From Timema cristinae (Eukaryota; Arthropoda; Insecta; Phasmatodea; Timematidae): 64,000 nt of DNA. Positions 31,553 to 43,096 of this stretch are shown here, one piece after another (the first letter of the stretch is position 1; each line of letters starts with the position of its first letter). The stretch spans positions 52,947,433 through 53,011,432 of the forward strand of contig JBCFYV010000100.1 of assembly GCA_039000515.1 (NCBI GenBank), in the 5' to 3' direction. The notes beneath the pieces are model-generated. The model worked only from the letters and a program-made list of their open reading frames with translations, was not told the origin of the DNA and ran no database searches. Made by a program: the position numbers and the translations under genes.

Positions 31553-33059
31553 CATAGCGGGAAGAGATAAGTGCGCTCGAGTATGATCCAAGGAGCAATT
31601 TCTAAAAGTGATTTCTCAACTTCTACATATGAGAACCCGGGTGTTTTTCTTCAAATTTAATCTCATAGTTTAACATATATTTATTTTATTTTATTAAAAG
31701 AGTCAATTACTTGTGAATTAATTTAGCCACCCGCAACATTATGCAAGCGCTATTGAAGCTTCTGTTGAATAAGAACTTTGTTATCGAGTATAAAGGCAAA
31801 GAAGATGGGGAGGGGGTTGAATGTGGTGTTAGAAGGTGAATAGAGACTGGTACTGGGGAAATAGAAACCAGGTGACCACAATTTCGGTCCATTTCGAGAT
31901 TAAAACTGTACATTCGCTGCGTTGGATAGCACTACTGTGTTGAGGAGAAAACTGTCTGAAAAAATCACAGGCCAGAGTATGGTGTGTCGCAATCTAATGA
32001 GTCTTGTCAACAATGTATAGGTACAAGGGAAAATGGAGTAAAGTAAAATTGTACCTTTAATTGAGTTAGTACGGCCATCTTTTGGAGGATAATGAGACTT
32101 TTCTAAAGCACTCTAGATTGTGGTTAAAAGATTTGTCATAAAATTAATTTAAAAAAAAAATCTGGGGTCCTTATAGGGTTAGAGATATTAACGTCGTTAT
32201 CCTGAAAAATTTATTAACCATTACTTCCCCCGTTTTCCCCTGTACCATTCATTTATTATTGTTATTTATATAATTTGATAACGCAATTTCCAGTAATTGA
32301 AATTATGAGAAAATGGGTGAACCGATTTTGACAAACTATCACTTTATAGGCTAGGGGTCAAGGATGCCATAAAAAATATTAGCTTCCAATAAACATTCAA
32401 GTTTATTAGTAAATCTCCATTTTTACTTTCTCTCGACACCTCGAAGAGAATATATTGTTATCGTAAGAAAAATTTAACTCGATATATTGATATGTGTCAA
32501 CGTTTCATGACCGTCCGTCTGTCTTTCTGTTCCTCTGGCTAAAGACGAAACTGTTTCACCGATTGTATTTAAACTTGGTATCTGGGGTTTTTATAGGGTT
32601 CCCCTGAGGTTTTCTTGGAATCAGACATCTAACCCCAAAATTAAGGGTAGTTTAATGAAGGACAAAATGAGAAAGTCGATTTTCTCAAAAATTAGTTTTA
32701 ATGATTTTGATTAAATTTTATATCTAGACACTATTTATCATTATAAACAAGATGGAAATTCTCATTTACTCATGAAAATGACTTTGAGGGTACTTTATAT
32801 GAGGGAAATTTTCCAATTTTCACCATTTATCCGTAACTATTTGAGATACGAAATACCTTATCATTGTTAAGTTATAGTACTATTAAATAATATAAAAACC
32901 TTATATTTGAAATATATTTTAATAAAATAAATAATTTCACAGCTATAATCAATTATATACTTTTTAATTCAGGTCTTTGAAAATGAATTTGATTCTTATG
33001 CTCTTTGGTGAACAAAGATGTTTCTCTTTTCTCAATTTTTCTGTAACAATTTTTTTAGT
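31553..33059. other. Unique AT-rich stretch with weak internal similarity
   Basis: 'atctggggtccttatagggt' (about 32160) and 'atctggggtttttatagggt' (about 32580) suggest an old duplicated or dispersed repeat. No frame or terminal structure is visible. Confidence 0.4.
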
Positions 33060-33155
33060 ACCTAATGCCATAGAGAAAGTAACAGTGTTCCCCTAATGCC
33101 ATAGAGAAAGTAACAGTCTTCTTAGTTCCTAATGCCATAGAGAAAGTAACAGTGT
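33060..33155. repeat. Three copies of 'cctaatgccatagagaaag'
   Basis: The block 'cctaatgccatagagaaag' plus 'taacagt' occurs three times, with variable spacers between copies. Confidence 0.85.
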
Positions 33156-33243
33156 AGATTATTTCATCCCCGATCTTTGGTATAATGTTTCTACAACAAT
33201 GTATAGACCTATTATTTAGTTTCACAAATCTTATGAGTTTTTA

Positions 33244-33276
<33 letters not shown>

Positions 33277-33534
33277 TAATAAATATTAGCACCGCGTCTT
33301 ACTATACGTTCGGGTTATACGCTTAAGTACTAATTACGCTAATGGATTAGGAATTGGGAAGGTTGAATTAAAGGAAGTGAGCCCGATTTGCGTGGAGGGA
33401 GAGTGGAAAACCGTTTAGGAACCCCCCCCCCCCTCCAGTTCACCCGACCGAGATTTAAACCTCGATATCCCCATCCTAAGCATCGAGCTTAACACGACTA
33501 GCGCGTTAGCCAACTACGCCACCGAGGCGGGTAG
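33244..33534 (-). repeat. SINE A (A2 head), full length
   Basis: A TAA-repeat leader, tail 'accgcgtcttactatacgtt', body, a 13-C run, B box as 'gagatttaaacctcgat' and head 'ccaactacgccaccgaggcg'. Confidence 0.85.
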
Positions 33535-34195
33535 TTTTTAGTAAATGCCTATTTTAGGATAAACGCGAGAGAAAATCTGTGTGATGCACACTAAACGGCA
33601 AGCTACATCATAATACCGAGGTCGAAAGTATTCAAGAATAAAATACTTTATCTATATGAGAAACTAAGAATAGTGTTCATTCCGATTCAGGATTGACCTG
33701 ATATTTTGTTAGGAGAGCAAAAGCTAATTAATTTTTTTAATTGAACTTAATTGGCAGTGTCGTCTCAAACAATGGTAGAACCACTCTCTTTTTAACAGAT
33801 GAGTTGAAAAGGAACATAAAAAACACATTGCCCTTTTATTATGTCTTGTTTCGTATTGGTTGGTGTGGAAATGATTACATTTGATATATAATATATTTTT
33901 TCATTCAGAGTACGAAAAAAAAGCTTTAACTCCCGCTTTTATAATTAAAGAAACATAGTTATTTTTAATGAACGTTTGAAATTAGTTTTTTTTTCCTTCC
34001 TTCCCCTTCAAAATCGCATTACGACTTCCATTTATTTTCACATTTCCTTGGCTCGAGAAAGGTTCTTCAGACGCGTAATAATTAGAAAACAAAAGTGAAG
34101 ATTTGCAATAGAAAAGGGAATGTTTTACTAGGGCTGTCTAAAATTTGAAGGAAAAAAAAAGGATGAAATGATATGCTGTGTTTGCTTATTGTTCA
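33535..34195. other. AT-rich stretch, nothing recognised
   Basis: No repeat or gene signal before the minisatellite. Confidence 0.4.
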
Positions 34196-34676
34196 ATTGA
34201 TAAGGATGAAATGATATGCTGGGTTTGCTTATCGTCCAATTGATAAGGATGAAATGATATGCTGGGTTTGCTTATTGTCCAATTGATAAGGATGAAATGA
34301 TATACTGTGTTTGCTTATTGTCCAATTGATAAGGATGAAATGATATGCTGGGTTTGCTTATCGTCCAATTGATAAGGATGAAATGATATGCTGGGTTTGC
34401 TTATCGTCCAATTGATAAGGATGAAATGATATGCTGGGTTTGCTTATCGTCCAATTGATAAGGATGAAATGATATGCTGGGTTTGCTTATTGTCCAATTG
34501 ATAAGGATGAAATGATATGCTGGGTTTGCTTATTGTCCAATTGATAAGGATGAAATGATATGCTGGGTTTGCTTATTGTCCAATTGATAAGGATGAAATG
34601 ATATGCTGGGTTTGTTTATTGTCCAATTGATAAGGATTAAATGATATGCTGGGTTTGCTTATTGTCCAATTGATAG
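34144..34676. repeat. 43-bp minisatellite, about 12 copies
   Basis: The unit 'aaggatgaaatgatatgctg' plus 'ggtttgcttattgtccaatt' is nearly perfect. Variants (TCGTCC versus TTGTCC; CTGTGT versus CTGGGT) fall in blocks. A first partial unit starts after an A-run. Confidence 0.95.
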
Positions 34677-34775
34677 ACTCGTAGCTTGTTGAAATTAGTT
34701 TGGACATGTTTTTAGTTGGTTGTTTCTCGTTAGACAATCAGTTTAAGTGTTCAAGGACCACACAGTTGTTTATTT

Positions 34776-35013
34776 ATTTCACTGATTCTTACTACCCATT
34801 CCGTTATTTACATATGTGCTAAATTAGGGAGGAAGGATGTTTAATTTAGAACAAGTGTACAAGCATTTTTGTAAAGGCATAGTGGAAAACCACTTAGAAA
34901 AAACTACCCTCAGTACACCCGACCAAGATTCGAACCTCGAGCGGCCCGTCATTGGCAGTCCAGACAATTATGAGAGTGGCACCTTAGACCGTGGAGTCAG
35001 CGAAGCGCCTCTA
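34776..35013 (-). repeat. SINE A
   Basis: Reversed copy: tail 'gattcttactacccattcc', body 'agtgtacaagcatttttg', B box as 'gattcgaacctcgagc' and head 'ccttagaccgtggagtcag'. Confidence 0.8.
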
Positions 35014-35054
35014 CACATTATACATTGTATATATTATTATTTACATGGAAAAAT

Positions 35055-35380
35055 GATACCTGGGCCCAGGCATTGAACCCGGGACCTTTTGCTCAGTACG
35101 CCATACTCTGATTACTGAACTTCCCACGAGTCGTGCCGTACCCAGGGCCATTCTTCACTCGTATTTTAAGGCAGAGTCTGTGATGGACGTGGGGCAAAGG
35201 TGGCTACGTTATCTGATAGCTCGTGATCTCAATTGATCACTCATATGTAGCTGATGATTTCCATCACAGACTCTGCCTTGAAATATGAGTGAAGAAAGAC
35301 CCTGGGCTCAGCACGACTCCCGTATAACTCTGTGGTAAGAGCATTGACGTGCTAAACCAAAAGTCCTGAGTTCGATTACG
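35055..35380. mobile_element. Foldback F, copy 1: outward-facing tRNA-like arms
   Basis: The left arm read on the minus strand and the right arm on the plus strand are both tRNA-like. Each ends in a B-box-like motif ('gggttcaatgcc', 'gagttcgattac'), and the right arm has 'taactctgtggtaagagc'. Between them 'aaggcagagtctgtgatgg' and 'ccatcacagactctgcctt' form a perfect palindromic shoulder around a 70-base centre. The same order occurs at 60608-60957. Confidence 0.8.
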
Positions 35381-35409
35381 TTTTTTCTTAATTTAGATAA
35401 TATGATATT

Positions 35410-35647
35410 TACAGTAGCCTCATGGCTTCTTTGGTACTGAGTGACAGCCCACAGCTGACAATTGATAGATTTAAAAAGTTACCAGACTAAATTATGTATC
35501 CCTACGCCGAACCAGATGATCTGCAAAAACATTGTTTAGCAGCTGTCATTTTAGTCAGTCAAAATGTATGTATATACCTAAATGTTGACTGTCATAAGTC
35601 AGCTGTGAGCTGTCAGTCAGAACCAAAGAAGCCACGGGACTACTGTA
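35410..35647. mobile_element. TA-flanked Tc1/mariner-like MITE, copy 2
   Basis: Ends TACAGTAGCC and GGACTACTGTA are inverted, and the interior 'tatgtatccctacgccgaac' matches 3531-3688. This copy is longer because of extra sequence near 35560-35590. TA is duplicated. Confidence 0.78.
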
Positions 35648-35723
35648 AATACGGCTATATCCATGATTATCAAATATAATAGTCTGGTTACTTTATCCAC
35701 AGTAATGTATTTGTTGGTTTTAA

Positions 35724-35952
35724 GTGCTCCTCGTTTAACTACTCGCCAGGTTATCCGTATATTTACTCTAATACAAAAGAGATGAGTAAAGGTAGTATTT
35801 AAATAATGTTTACCCACATCTGCGTGTAGTGAGAGTGGGGAAACCTTTTAAAATAAAACCAAATAATTACTCCCAGCCTGGATTCGGACCTCGGCCTTTC
35901 AGTAACCGGCAAGCCACACAAAACGAGACTGGCGCTTTTATTCGTGTGTGCA
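35724..35952 (-). repeat. SINE A, diverged
   Basis: Tail 'ctcgtttaactactcgccag', body 'acccacatctgcgtgtag' and B box as 'gattcggacctcggcc'. The head is poorly kept. Confidence 0.65.
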
Positions 35953-36381
35953 CCGATGTAGAACAGATATTAAAATTATTCACGTTAAAGATTAGTGTTT
36001 AGAAGGGGGGGGGGGGAATATAGCAGTAATAACAATGTACTTATTAGTCTTATACTGCTCAGTGCTCATGGGTAGTATTTTCCCCTGTGAAGACTGCGAA
36101 TCAATATTTATCTGTGTTCGTGACGTCATTTTAGGAGCAATACGTCATGTTGGTTTATGTGTCTGTATATTTTGTGCACTTTCTAGTGATAGTAAGTCCA
36201 TAGTTTCAGGCTGCAATATGTTAAGTTTGTTAGCTATAGATTTAATATTTATTTTAGTAACAATAACATTTTTTTTAATCGTTAAGAAGTTGAAAATAAA
36301 GGAAAGTCTCTAAATATTAGCTTCATCTTTACAGTCCAAAATAAGTGATAGTTTTTTTTATAAGGACGGATAAAGAAATGA
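35953..36381 (+). other. Stretch with a 12-G run and a 92-codon hydrophobic frame
   Basis: The frame at 36035-36313 predicts a hydrophobic N-terminus and a C-terminal hydrophobic segment followed by Lys-rich residues, like a small membrane protein. AT-rich DNA readily gives such frames by chance, and no family is recognised. Confidence 0.25.
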
Positions 36382-37015
36382 TTGTTAGCATTATATAAAT
36401 GTAAAACTGTTAGAACAAGTGAATTATTTTGTGTATTGGGCAGAATGTTCTGTAAAAAAGGAAGGATGGATGGTAGAATCGACAGACGGGTGAATGCCTC
36501 TCTAAGAGTAGTTGGATGTACATGGACTATTGCAAAAAATGAAGTAGTATGGAAAGAGGCAAAGATGGCGGTAGATAAAAGTGTGTTGACAAAATGTTTT
36601 ATGGATGTGAAGCATTGGGTTTGTCAGGAGAAACACAAGAGTGAGGTGGATGTGGTTGGAATGAGATATATAATAAATGTATGTGGAAAGACTCGTATGG
36701 ACAGAGTTGGTAGTGAATGGGTGCTGAAGGAGTGTGAGATGAAAGAAGCGTCTTACTTTGGTTTGGACATGTTGAGAGGATGAGTGTGGATTGAGTGATG
36801 AAGCAAATATATGAAGGTAGATGTGTGTGGATCAAAATGAAGGGGTAGGCCATGTAAGAAGTGGCTAAATATTGTGGACAAATGTGTGAAAAAGAGAAAC
36901 ATTACGAGTTTTAAAAATAAAAGAGCATGTATGACTCTGTGTATGGATGTTGTTGAAGAGAAGGGAGTATGCAAGGATAGGGAAGTGTGAAGAAAGTTAG
37001 TGAGGATTTATTAAG
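36382..37015 (+). pseudogene. LINE reverse transcriptase C-terminus, second type
   Basis: The frame carries GRMDGRIDRRVNAS, AKNEVVWKEAKMAVDKS, VGMRYIINVCGKTRMDRV and EWVLKECEMKEA. After a frameshift it has FGHVERMS, then in another frame GRPCKKWLNIVDKCVKKRN and NKRACMTLCMDVVEEKG with CKDREV. The order (RxxRVNAS, MRY...CGKTRMDRVR.EWVL.ECG, WFGHVERM, GRPRKKW, KNKRACM) is a well-known non-LTR retrotransposon C-terminus in arthropods. RT catalytic motifs are absent; it is 5' truncated and frameshifted. Confidence 0.82.
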
Positions 37016-37210
37016 TACGGAGTTGTTTGTTTTTTTAAGCTATATGCATAGTTTCTTGCCTGCTCCGTAAGGTTACGGCGTGATTAGGTGTGTTGTATGT
37101 GTATGTAAAACGCTAATTTAAGATAGTAGAGTAGGTACAGTATTTTCTTTGCATTTACTAGTCTTTATAAAATCAATCAGTATAAATCGAGAAAGTTTAG
37201 TTTTATTTTA

Positions 37211-37491
37211 TATTATTATATTATTATTATTATATTATTATTATTATTAGCACCACGTCTTACTACCGTTCGGTTATACGCACTTACGCTAATGTTTAGT
37301 AGGTGATGTGAGATGAAATTAAGGACTACAGTTTAACGTGAATCCGAACCAAGGTGAGGCCTGGCATTCCACTTCACAGATGTTTGTCAAGTGAAGGAAG
37401 GTTGGTAATCAATAAATCTGTGTTTAGACCGAGGATTGACCCGGCCGCCAGCACAGAAGTCTGAACCTTACCTAGACCGCCAGTCATCTAC
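37211..37491 (-). repeat. SINE B with many single-base losses
   Basis: The TTA leader, shared tail, body and head are in order, but runs of two or three identical bases are repeatedly short by one (ACCGTTCGGT for ACCCGTTCGGGT, 'ggattgacccgg' at the B box). The pattern resembles uncorrected homopolymer errors more than ordinary decay. Confidence 0.8.
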
Positions 37492-38282
37492 AAGTTAGTT
37501 AATAAGCCAAAGCACTTGCTGGTTTGAGTACGCGCTGTAATTTATTTTGAAAATATATTTCAAAAACCTCCTCTCTCATAATTAAGACGTTAAACGACTA
37601 AATTAAAATCAAATCTTAGAATAAAAATACATTCAACTTGTTCTTCAATGCCAAACTAGGAAGGAAAAAAATATCATGGGGTCATTTATTTTTAAGTGAT
37701 CGTTTTTTTTTAATATTCTTAGTATTTTTATTAATAAAATAAAAGTTTCAAAATAAAATTAATAATTCCTTGCAAAGGATACGCCCCAAATTAAAATATA
37801 TATCTGGTTAATTTAGCAAAATATGTACATCCATGTAATTGTGAAAGAACTCTCAGGAGATTTTCGCATGTATATAATTTTTCGAAGCAGTATTGGAATT
37901 CCTTTCCCCTTTACACCCTCCCCCTCTGACTCCCACCAGATGGGATATTAAATTACACGGGTTTGATACCCATCGAACTCATCCCCTCCCCCACCAGCAA
38001 CCCTCCTATACACAAACTACAAGGAGAGAGTGGATATTAAAACCTTCACATGGATTGGAAGAGTTTTGAAAGGTAACGTATATTAGATTTTTTTTTGTAT
38101 GCCCTTTCTCACGTTACTACTAACAAAATCCATACGACGAGGATTCCTTTCATATATTCAATATCAGAGATGAAATGAGAATTATATTTTTAATACATGA
38201 ACAAGATGGGGGTCAGAAATATATGTATCATACCAACGGATATATAACTATAGGTATGTATTTTATTTGATCAAACACGTGC
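37492..38282. other. AT-rich unique stretch
   Basis: Nothing recognised; short C-rich patches near 37915 and 37985. Confidence 0.4.
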
Positions 38283-38720
38283 TAGGCGTATTAAGGCGGC
38301 AGAAACCAGGGGAGTTAATAACTTTCCTGGGACGGAGCTGTTCGTCAGTAGGAGAACCAACAGGGGAGAAGAAAAATACAAATTGCAATATAATGTGTGT
38401 TGTGACGCCCTTTTTAAATAACATCGTTCGATTAATAAAGGTCCATTCTACGCTCCTATATCAATTAACTTTCGTTCCCCTGGAATTTAGGTATATAATT
38501 ATCGACAAAAAATACGAGGGTTTTTGAACTTTTCGGAGTGAAAATTTTAAACTATTTTTACATGTATATTTATATAGGGTCGTAAAAAATAGTTTCTGGT
38601 TCATTCCAGTAAACACTTAACTCTTGTACTGTTACAGATTTTGTCAATATTTAACCTAAACGCAGCCTCTGATTTTAAATATTTCAGCAACATATACAGG
38701 CTCCTTAAGAACCATCCGGA
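38283..38720 (+). repeat. Dispersed repeat R1, uninterrupted copy
   Basis: It matches 24955-25075 ('gtcagtaggagaaccaacag', then 'aaaaatacaaattgcaat') followed by 26300-26530 ('aatagtttctggttcattcc'), here without the intervening array and SINE. It shows that the other copy was split by insertion. Confidence 0.55.
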
Positions 38721-39180
38721 TAATCTCAGATTTACATAAAAGGGCTAAGCATTAGGAAGGTAGAATTTAGAGAGAGATAAAATTACCCTTATTGGTCTAG
38801 AGCAGTGATTCCCAACCAGGGTTCCGCGAGAATCTGCAAAACTTGAGGAAAAATTAGTAAAACTTGCCACTTTTTTTTTTTTGTAAATTTATAAAAATCA
38901 ATATTAAGGTTTCAACGTGACACATAAATAAAACAAAGCAGCATTTTGAAAGTTTATCTTGGTTAGGTATTTGCTAGATAGTTATTTAATAAACGAGAGA
39001 GAATGATGGTGCATTTCCTTAAAGACGGTTGACCTGTGCGTCCCACATCGCTATGTTTGTTTTCTTACTCGCGTCGATTGTCTGTGATCATTTCTCTTCG
39101 ATAACAGCAGCTCCAGATTTTCTTCAGAGAAAACAATAAAAGTTATTATTTTCCCAACAATCTTGAGGACGAATCGTAGC

Positions 39181-40125
39181 TTCTGAAACTAGCATACCTT
39201 GCAGATATTCATGAACACGTAAATAGGTTGAACACCAACATGCAAGGTGCCAAGGAAAATATTTTAACGTGTATAGACAAACTTGTAGCATTAAAAAAAA
39301 AATTGTTGTTTGAAAAAAAAAAATCTTTCTATTTAAAGGTTATTTTGAAATGTTGCCCCTATTTTCTCATCTTTGGAGCATTACAACTGACAACCACCGT
39401 GAAGTCATTATGCGCCTGATTTCCGGCCGTATGGAATCTCTGACTGAAAATCTTGCCAAGTACTTTCCTTCTTGTCATCGAAAGAGAACGATTGGGTCAG
39501 TTCAGAAAATGTACTCTGCTTACAGGAAAGAAGGTGACCTGGTGGTCTAGGGGTAAGGTGTCAAGACTTCTATGCTGGGGTCCGGGGTTCAATCCTCGGT
39601 CCCGGCACAAATTTATCTGATTACCAAACCCTTCCTTCACCTCTGACAAGACATCTTGTGAATGTGAGGAATGCCAGGTCTCCACCGTGGTTCGGATTCC
39701 ACGTTAAACTGTAGGTCCTCCATCTCACAATCACCCTACCATTACACATTAGCGTAAGTGCGTATAACCCAACGGGTAGTAAGATGCGGTGATGATAAAT
39801 AATAATAATACAGGAAAGAATAACAATTGACTGAAGTGAAATATGATCACACACCAAAAATTAATTTAATGAACTGCCATTAGATATGTTTTGGATATCA
39901 GTGAAAATAGAGTTTATTGCCATCTCCCAGAAAGCTATAGACATATTGCTTCACTTCTCAACATCGTACTTGTGTGATCAAATATTTCCGTGCCTAACGC
40001 ATATAAAACCAAACAGAGAATAGACTGTGGTCCGTGGAAGAATAACTTTGTGTGTGCCAATCAAAGATGCCACCACGAATTAAGTTGTTGTGTTCAAAAA
40101 AGCAAGCCCAAGTTTCACATTAAAT
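39181..40125 (+). pseudogene. hAT transposase remnant (ZBED5/SCAND3-like type)
   Basis: An N-terminal part reads LAYLADIHEHVNRLNT then NMQGAKENILTCIDKLVAL (39181-39310). A middle part resembles the VI.LISG..ESL.ENL..YFPS block (39400-39470). A C-terminal part FWISVKIEFIAISQKAIDIL with STSYLCDQIFPCL (39890-40010) matches the hAT dimerisation region. Stops, frameshifts, missing BED finger and SINE insertion make it dead. The family name is from motif memory. Confidence 0.8.
39533..39808 (+). repeat. SINE B inside the hAT element
   Basis: Full-length short-variant SINE B with a perfect 12-base target duplication TACAGGAAAGAA (39521-39532 and 39809-39820). It interrupts the transposase remnant and so is younger than the hAT insertion. 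Confidence 0.95.
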
Positions 40126-40474
40126 TAAGAGACAGTTAGAATCATTGTTATTCTGTTGAAGCTTTTATTTTCAGTTGGGAATTAATAATAAGACAATAAA
40201 ATGTAACTTGTTTTTTCGTTGACAAATATTTAAAAAAACATTATAATAACACAAAAACTAATATATATATATATACACCAAGTTTGTTCATAACCAGTAA
40301 GCCAGATGTGAAATGAAAAGGTTTGTAATTTTTTATTAACAATAATATTAGTAAGCTAAATATTAATAGACAGTAAATACTCGTGTAATATTTTATTCAA
40401 AAGTATGATTTAATTATTATTTACTACTAACCCTACTGCTTTACATGTATTTATTTAATGTAACCCTGTCAAAT

Positions 40475-40517
<43 letters not shown>

Positions 40518-40605
40518 CGAAATATTTCAAGGTATCATTCAAACAAAAAGGGTCGGGAATCTCTGGTCTAGAGGGAGAGTGGGAAACCGTTTAAAAAACA
40601 AGAAC

Positions 40606-41084
40606 CTAACAGTACCCCCTTCCCCTCCTCCTTAACTCAAACCAAACTAAGACTAGACTTACATCTTTTTCCGTGTTTCTTACAGTGCGGAATATATCAA
40701 TTATCATCGTCTTTGACAAGAGAATTTTTAAAACTATTTGTTTTACACAACTCCTATTTATTTATTTTATAATTCATATGAATTTTTACTTGTTTTATAT
40801 CTTATTATCTTGAAAGAATGTACATATTTATGCCTTCGTTCGGCCATTCTTAAAAGATGTAGCAAAGGTATTAGATTTAATATTCGCCAATAAATATATA
40901 GTTTTTTTGTTGAAGTAGGCATCCCTATAGTACAATAGTTTTTAATCATTCGTTTTATGTTCATATATTAAAAAAAAATTATATCACTGTAAAAATCTCA
41001 GCACTTTTTTATAACAAAGTTTTCTTAAATAATACACGAGATATTTTAATAAGCGTACTATGAAAATAAGATTTTTAAAGGGTT
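40606..41084. other. AT-rich stretch, nothing recognised
   Basis: No repeat family or convincing frame. Confidence 0.4.
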
Positions 41085-41298
41085 ATACATTTTTGTACAC
41101 TAATGATTTTAGGGATTAGGAAGGCTATATTTAAAGGAAATGTACCCGCATTTGCGTAGAGGTGGAGTAGAAACACGTTTGGGGGGGGAGGGTTAGGACA
41201 CTCGATCTAGATTCGAACCTAGAGCTCCTCGTCATCGGCGGTATAGTCTACTGCGAGAGTAGCGCGTTAGACCATCCATGCGTCCACCGAAGCGGGTT
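41085..41298 (-). repeat. SINE A (A1 head), tail lost
   Basis: Body 'acccgcatttgcgtagagg', B box as 'gattcgaacctagagc' and head 'gcgcgttagaccatcc', with a small extra 'atgc' in the head. Confidence 0.8.
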
Positions 41299-41600
41299 TG
41301 AGAATATAAACGTATATAAATATCCAAGCTTGGTTTAGTCCCACAGATCCTATTGACATCTTATTTCCCCCGACCGCGCTGGCCAGAGAAGTGAGCCAAC
41401 CAGAATCCTTTCCCCCTCCCGAGGGAACTTCCTGCCGTCTTAAAAAGTCCCGACTTCGAGTCAGGATACTTCCCAGACGTTTCATTTCCTGGTTCTGTCT
41501 CTAATCTCACCACCCATACCTCCGTTGTGTACCCACCGGGTGAGTCTGTATTGTGAGCTTAGGAGGCTGCTCTTACAGACGTGAGGCTCCAACAAAAACA
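41299..41600. other. GC-rich island with open frames on both strands
   Basis: The minus strand has an ATG frame (41267-41485) beginning MKRLGSILTRSRDFLRRQEV. The plus strand has an open frame from about 41318 to 41500 that includes PTALAREVSQPESFPPPEG. A GGTGAGTCTG donor-like site lies at about 41538. Neither frame is recognised. The composition is distinct from the flanking AT-rich DNA, so an exon or promoter is possible. Confidence 0.3.
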
Positions 41601-41866
41601 ACAACAAAGAAAAAACAAACAGATGAAAAAATAGTGGTAGAGAGGTTAGGTAAAAAAAGAGAATTAAAGAAAAAGGTTTTTTTCAAGCATTGAAATCTAC
41701 TCAAATGTTTCAAGTTGGGTGGGGGAAAGATTGTTAGATGCGAGATCAAGCCGTTACGGTTTATTAAACGAGAAGGCATTATCTAAAAGAATTCCGTTCG
41801 AAAATAGAATTGGATTTAAGGTTGCATTTACGTTGAAAGTAGATCTCGAGATTGATTCGACAAATA

Positions 41867-42124
41867 TATTATTATTATTATTATTATTATATTTAGCACC
41901 GCATCTTACTACCCGTTCGGGTTATAAGCTTTAAGTACTAATTACGCTAATGGATTAGGAATTGGGAAGGTTGAATTAGAGGAAGTGAACCCGCATTTGC
42001 GTGGAGGGAGAGTGTAAAACGATTTAGGAAAAACCGCCCCTAATTCACTCGACCGAGATTCGAACCTCGATCTCCCCGTCCTCAGCGGTCGAGCTCAACA
42101 CGACTAGCGCGTTAGCCAACTATC
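41867..42124 (-). repeat. SINE A (A2 head) with target duplication
   Basis: TTA leader, tail 'cgcatcttactacccgttcg', body, B box as 'gattcgaacctcgatc' and a head cut at 'gcgcgttagccaactat'. The flanks CGACAAATA (41858-41866 and 42125-42133) are identical, which proves the 5'-truncated insertion boundary. Confidence 0.92.
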
Positions 42125-42133
42125 CGACAAATA

Positions 42134-43096
42134 AACTATCCCTCTACTATGCCCCCCCCCCCCAAAAAAAAGGAGACATTTACTTAAAGCTCGTAAGATT
42201 TGTGAGACTAAATCAAAGAAATATTGTTTCGGAAACATTCACCAAATAGTATGAATGAAATAATATATACTGTTATAGAAACATATTGAGAGGAAAAAAG
42301 TAATCTCTTCTACAAAAGAGTGTAAAAATCAAGCTCCCAGAACTACATTTTTTTTAATATGTGTGCCAATATATTGGAAACTATTAGTATTATAAAAAAT
42401 ATATATCAGATAAAAGTGGTGTTTTGTTTTAAATTTTATAACAGTTTTAAGACTTTGCAACGATAGTTTATTTTGAATCTCATAGATTTGAGGAGATATG
42501 TTTGAAATTTAATATCTCATCACCATCGAACCCGACAAAAAAAATAGCGATTGGCGTCGACCGGTGCCGATGAGTTGTAAATTCATTTTTAGTAATTATG
42601 TCAATGCCAAAGTAATATTTTAGTGAAATCTGTCTAAGTAGGAACTCAAGGGGGCTGGGTAGGTAGCTAAGATAGTGTCAATCAAATGTTTTGTTTAGGG
42701 TGGATGTTGACAATACCTTTAAGGACGTTGCCTACCTGTGACGTCACGGCAGGTCAAATTAGGATTTTCCTTGGCAATAACTTACGTTTTTATTACGAGA
42801 GTTTTAAAAATATAACGTTAGAACAAAAACCATAAATTCAAAAATAATTCTAAAAATCGTCACACTGTTTCATAAAATTATATATTTTTATCTTGAATCG
42901 GTTTTTTATAGACGTATTTTTTATAAATCCTCTATAACTGAGGCTATTTGACATGGTCACGAAAATGTCCTGTAGGAATCCTGCCATGATGTAGATTAAA
43001 AAATTGTCGTGGAAGCAAATGTATATCTAGAATAGGAAACAAGATAAAGTTAATTTTAAAAATCATGTCAATGTTTTCAAGGTGCAAATAGTTTTA
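42134..43096. other. AT-rich unique stretch
   Basis: A C-run plus A-run occurs at about 42151-42170. Nothing else recognised. Confidence 0.4.

Larger units (their letters stand above)
38803..40565 (+). mobile_element. hAT transposon, decayed, 1.76 kb
   Basis: Terminal repeats CAGTGATTCCCAACC (left) and, inverted, CAGAGATTCCCGACC (right) are hAT-like. A perfect 8-base duplication GTCTAGAG flanks the element (38795-38802 and 40566-40573), the length expected of hAT. Inside are transposase remnants and a SINE B. A TA microsatellite lies at about 40480-40513. Confidence 0.9.
38735..40605 (-). repeat. SINE A remnant interrupted by a hAT element
   Basis: The body piece 'gcattaggaaggtagaattt' lies left of 38794, and 'gagggagagtgggaaaccgt' resumes at 40571. 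Together they read as the reversed SINE A body. The head part is lost. Confidence 0.7.

Noticed and set aside
38803..40565. Functional or domesticated hAT transposase
   Set aside because: Stops, frameshifts, lack of a BED finger and an inserted SINE B leave no usable frame.
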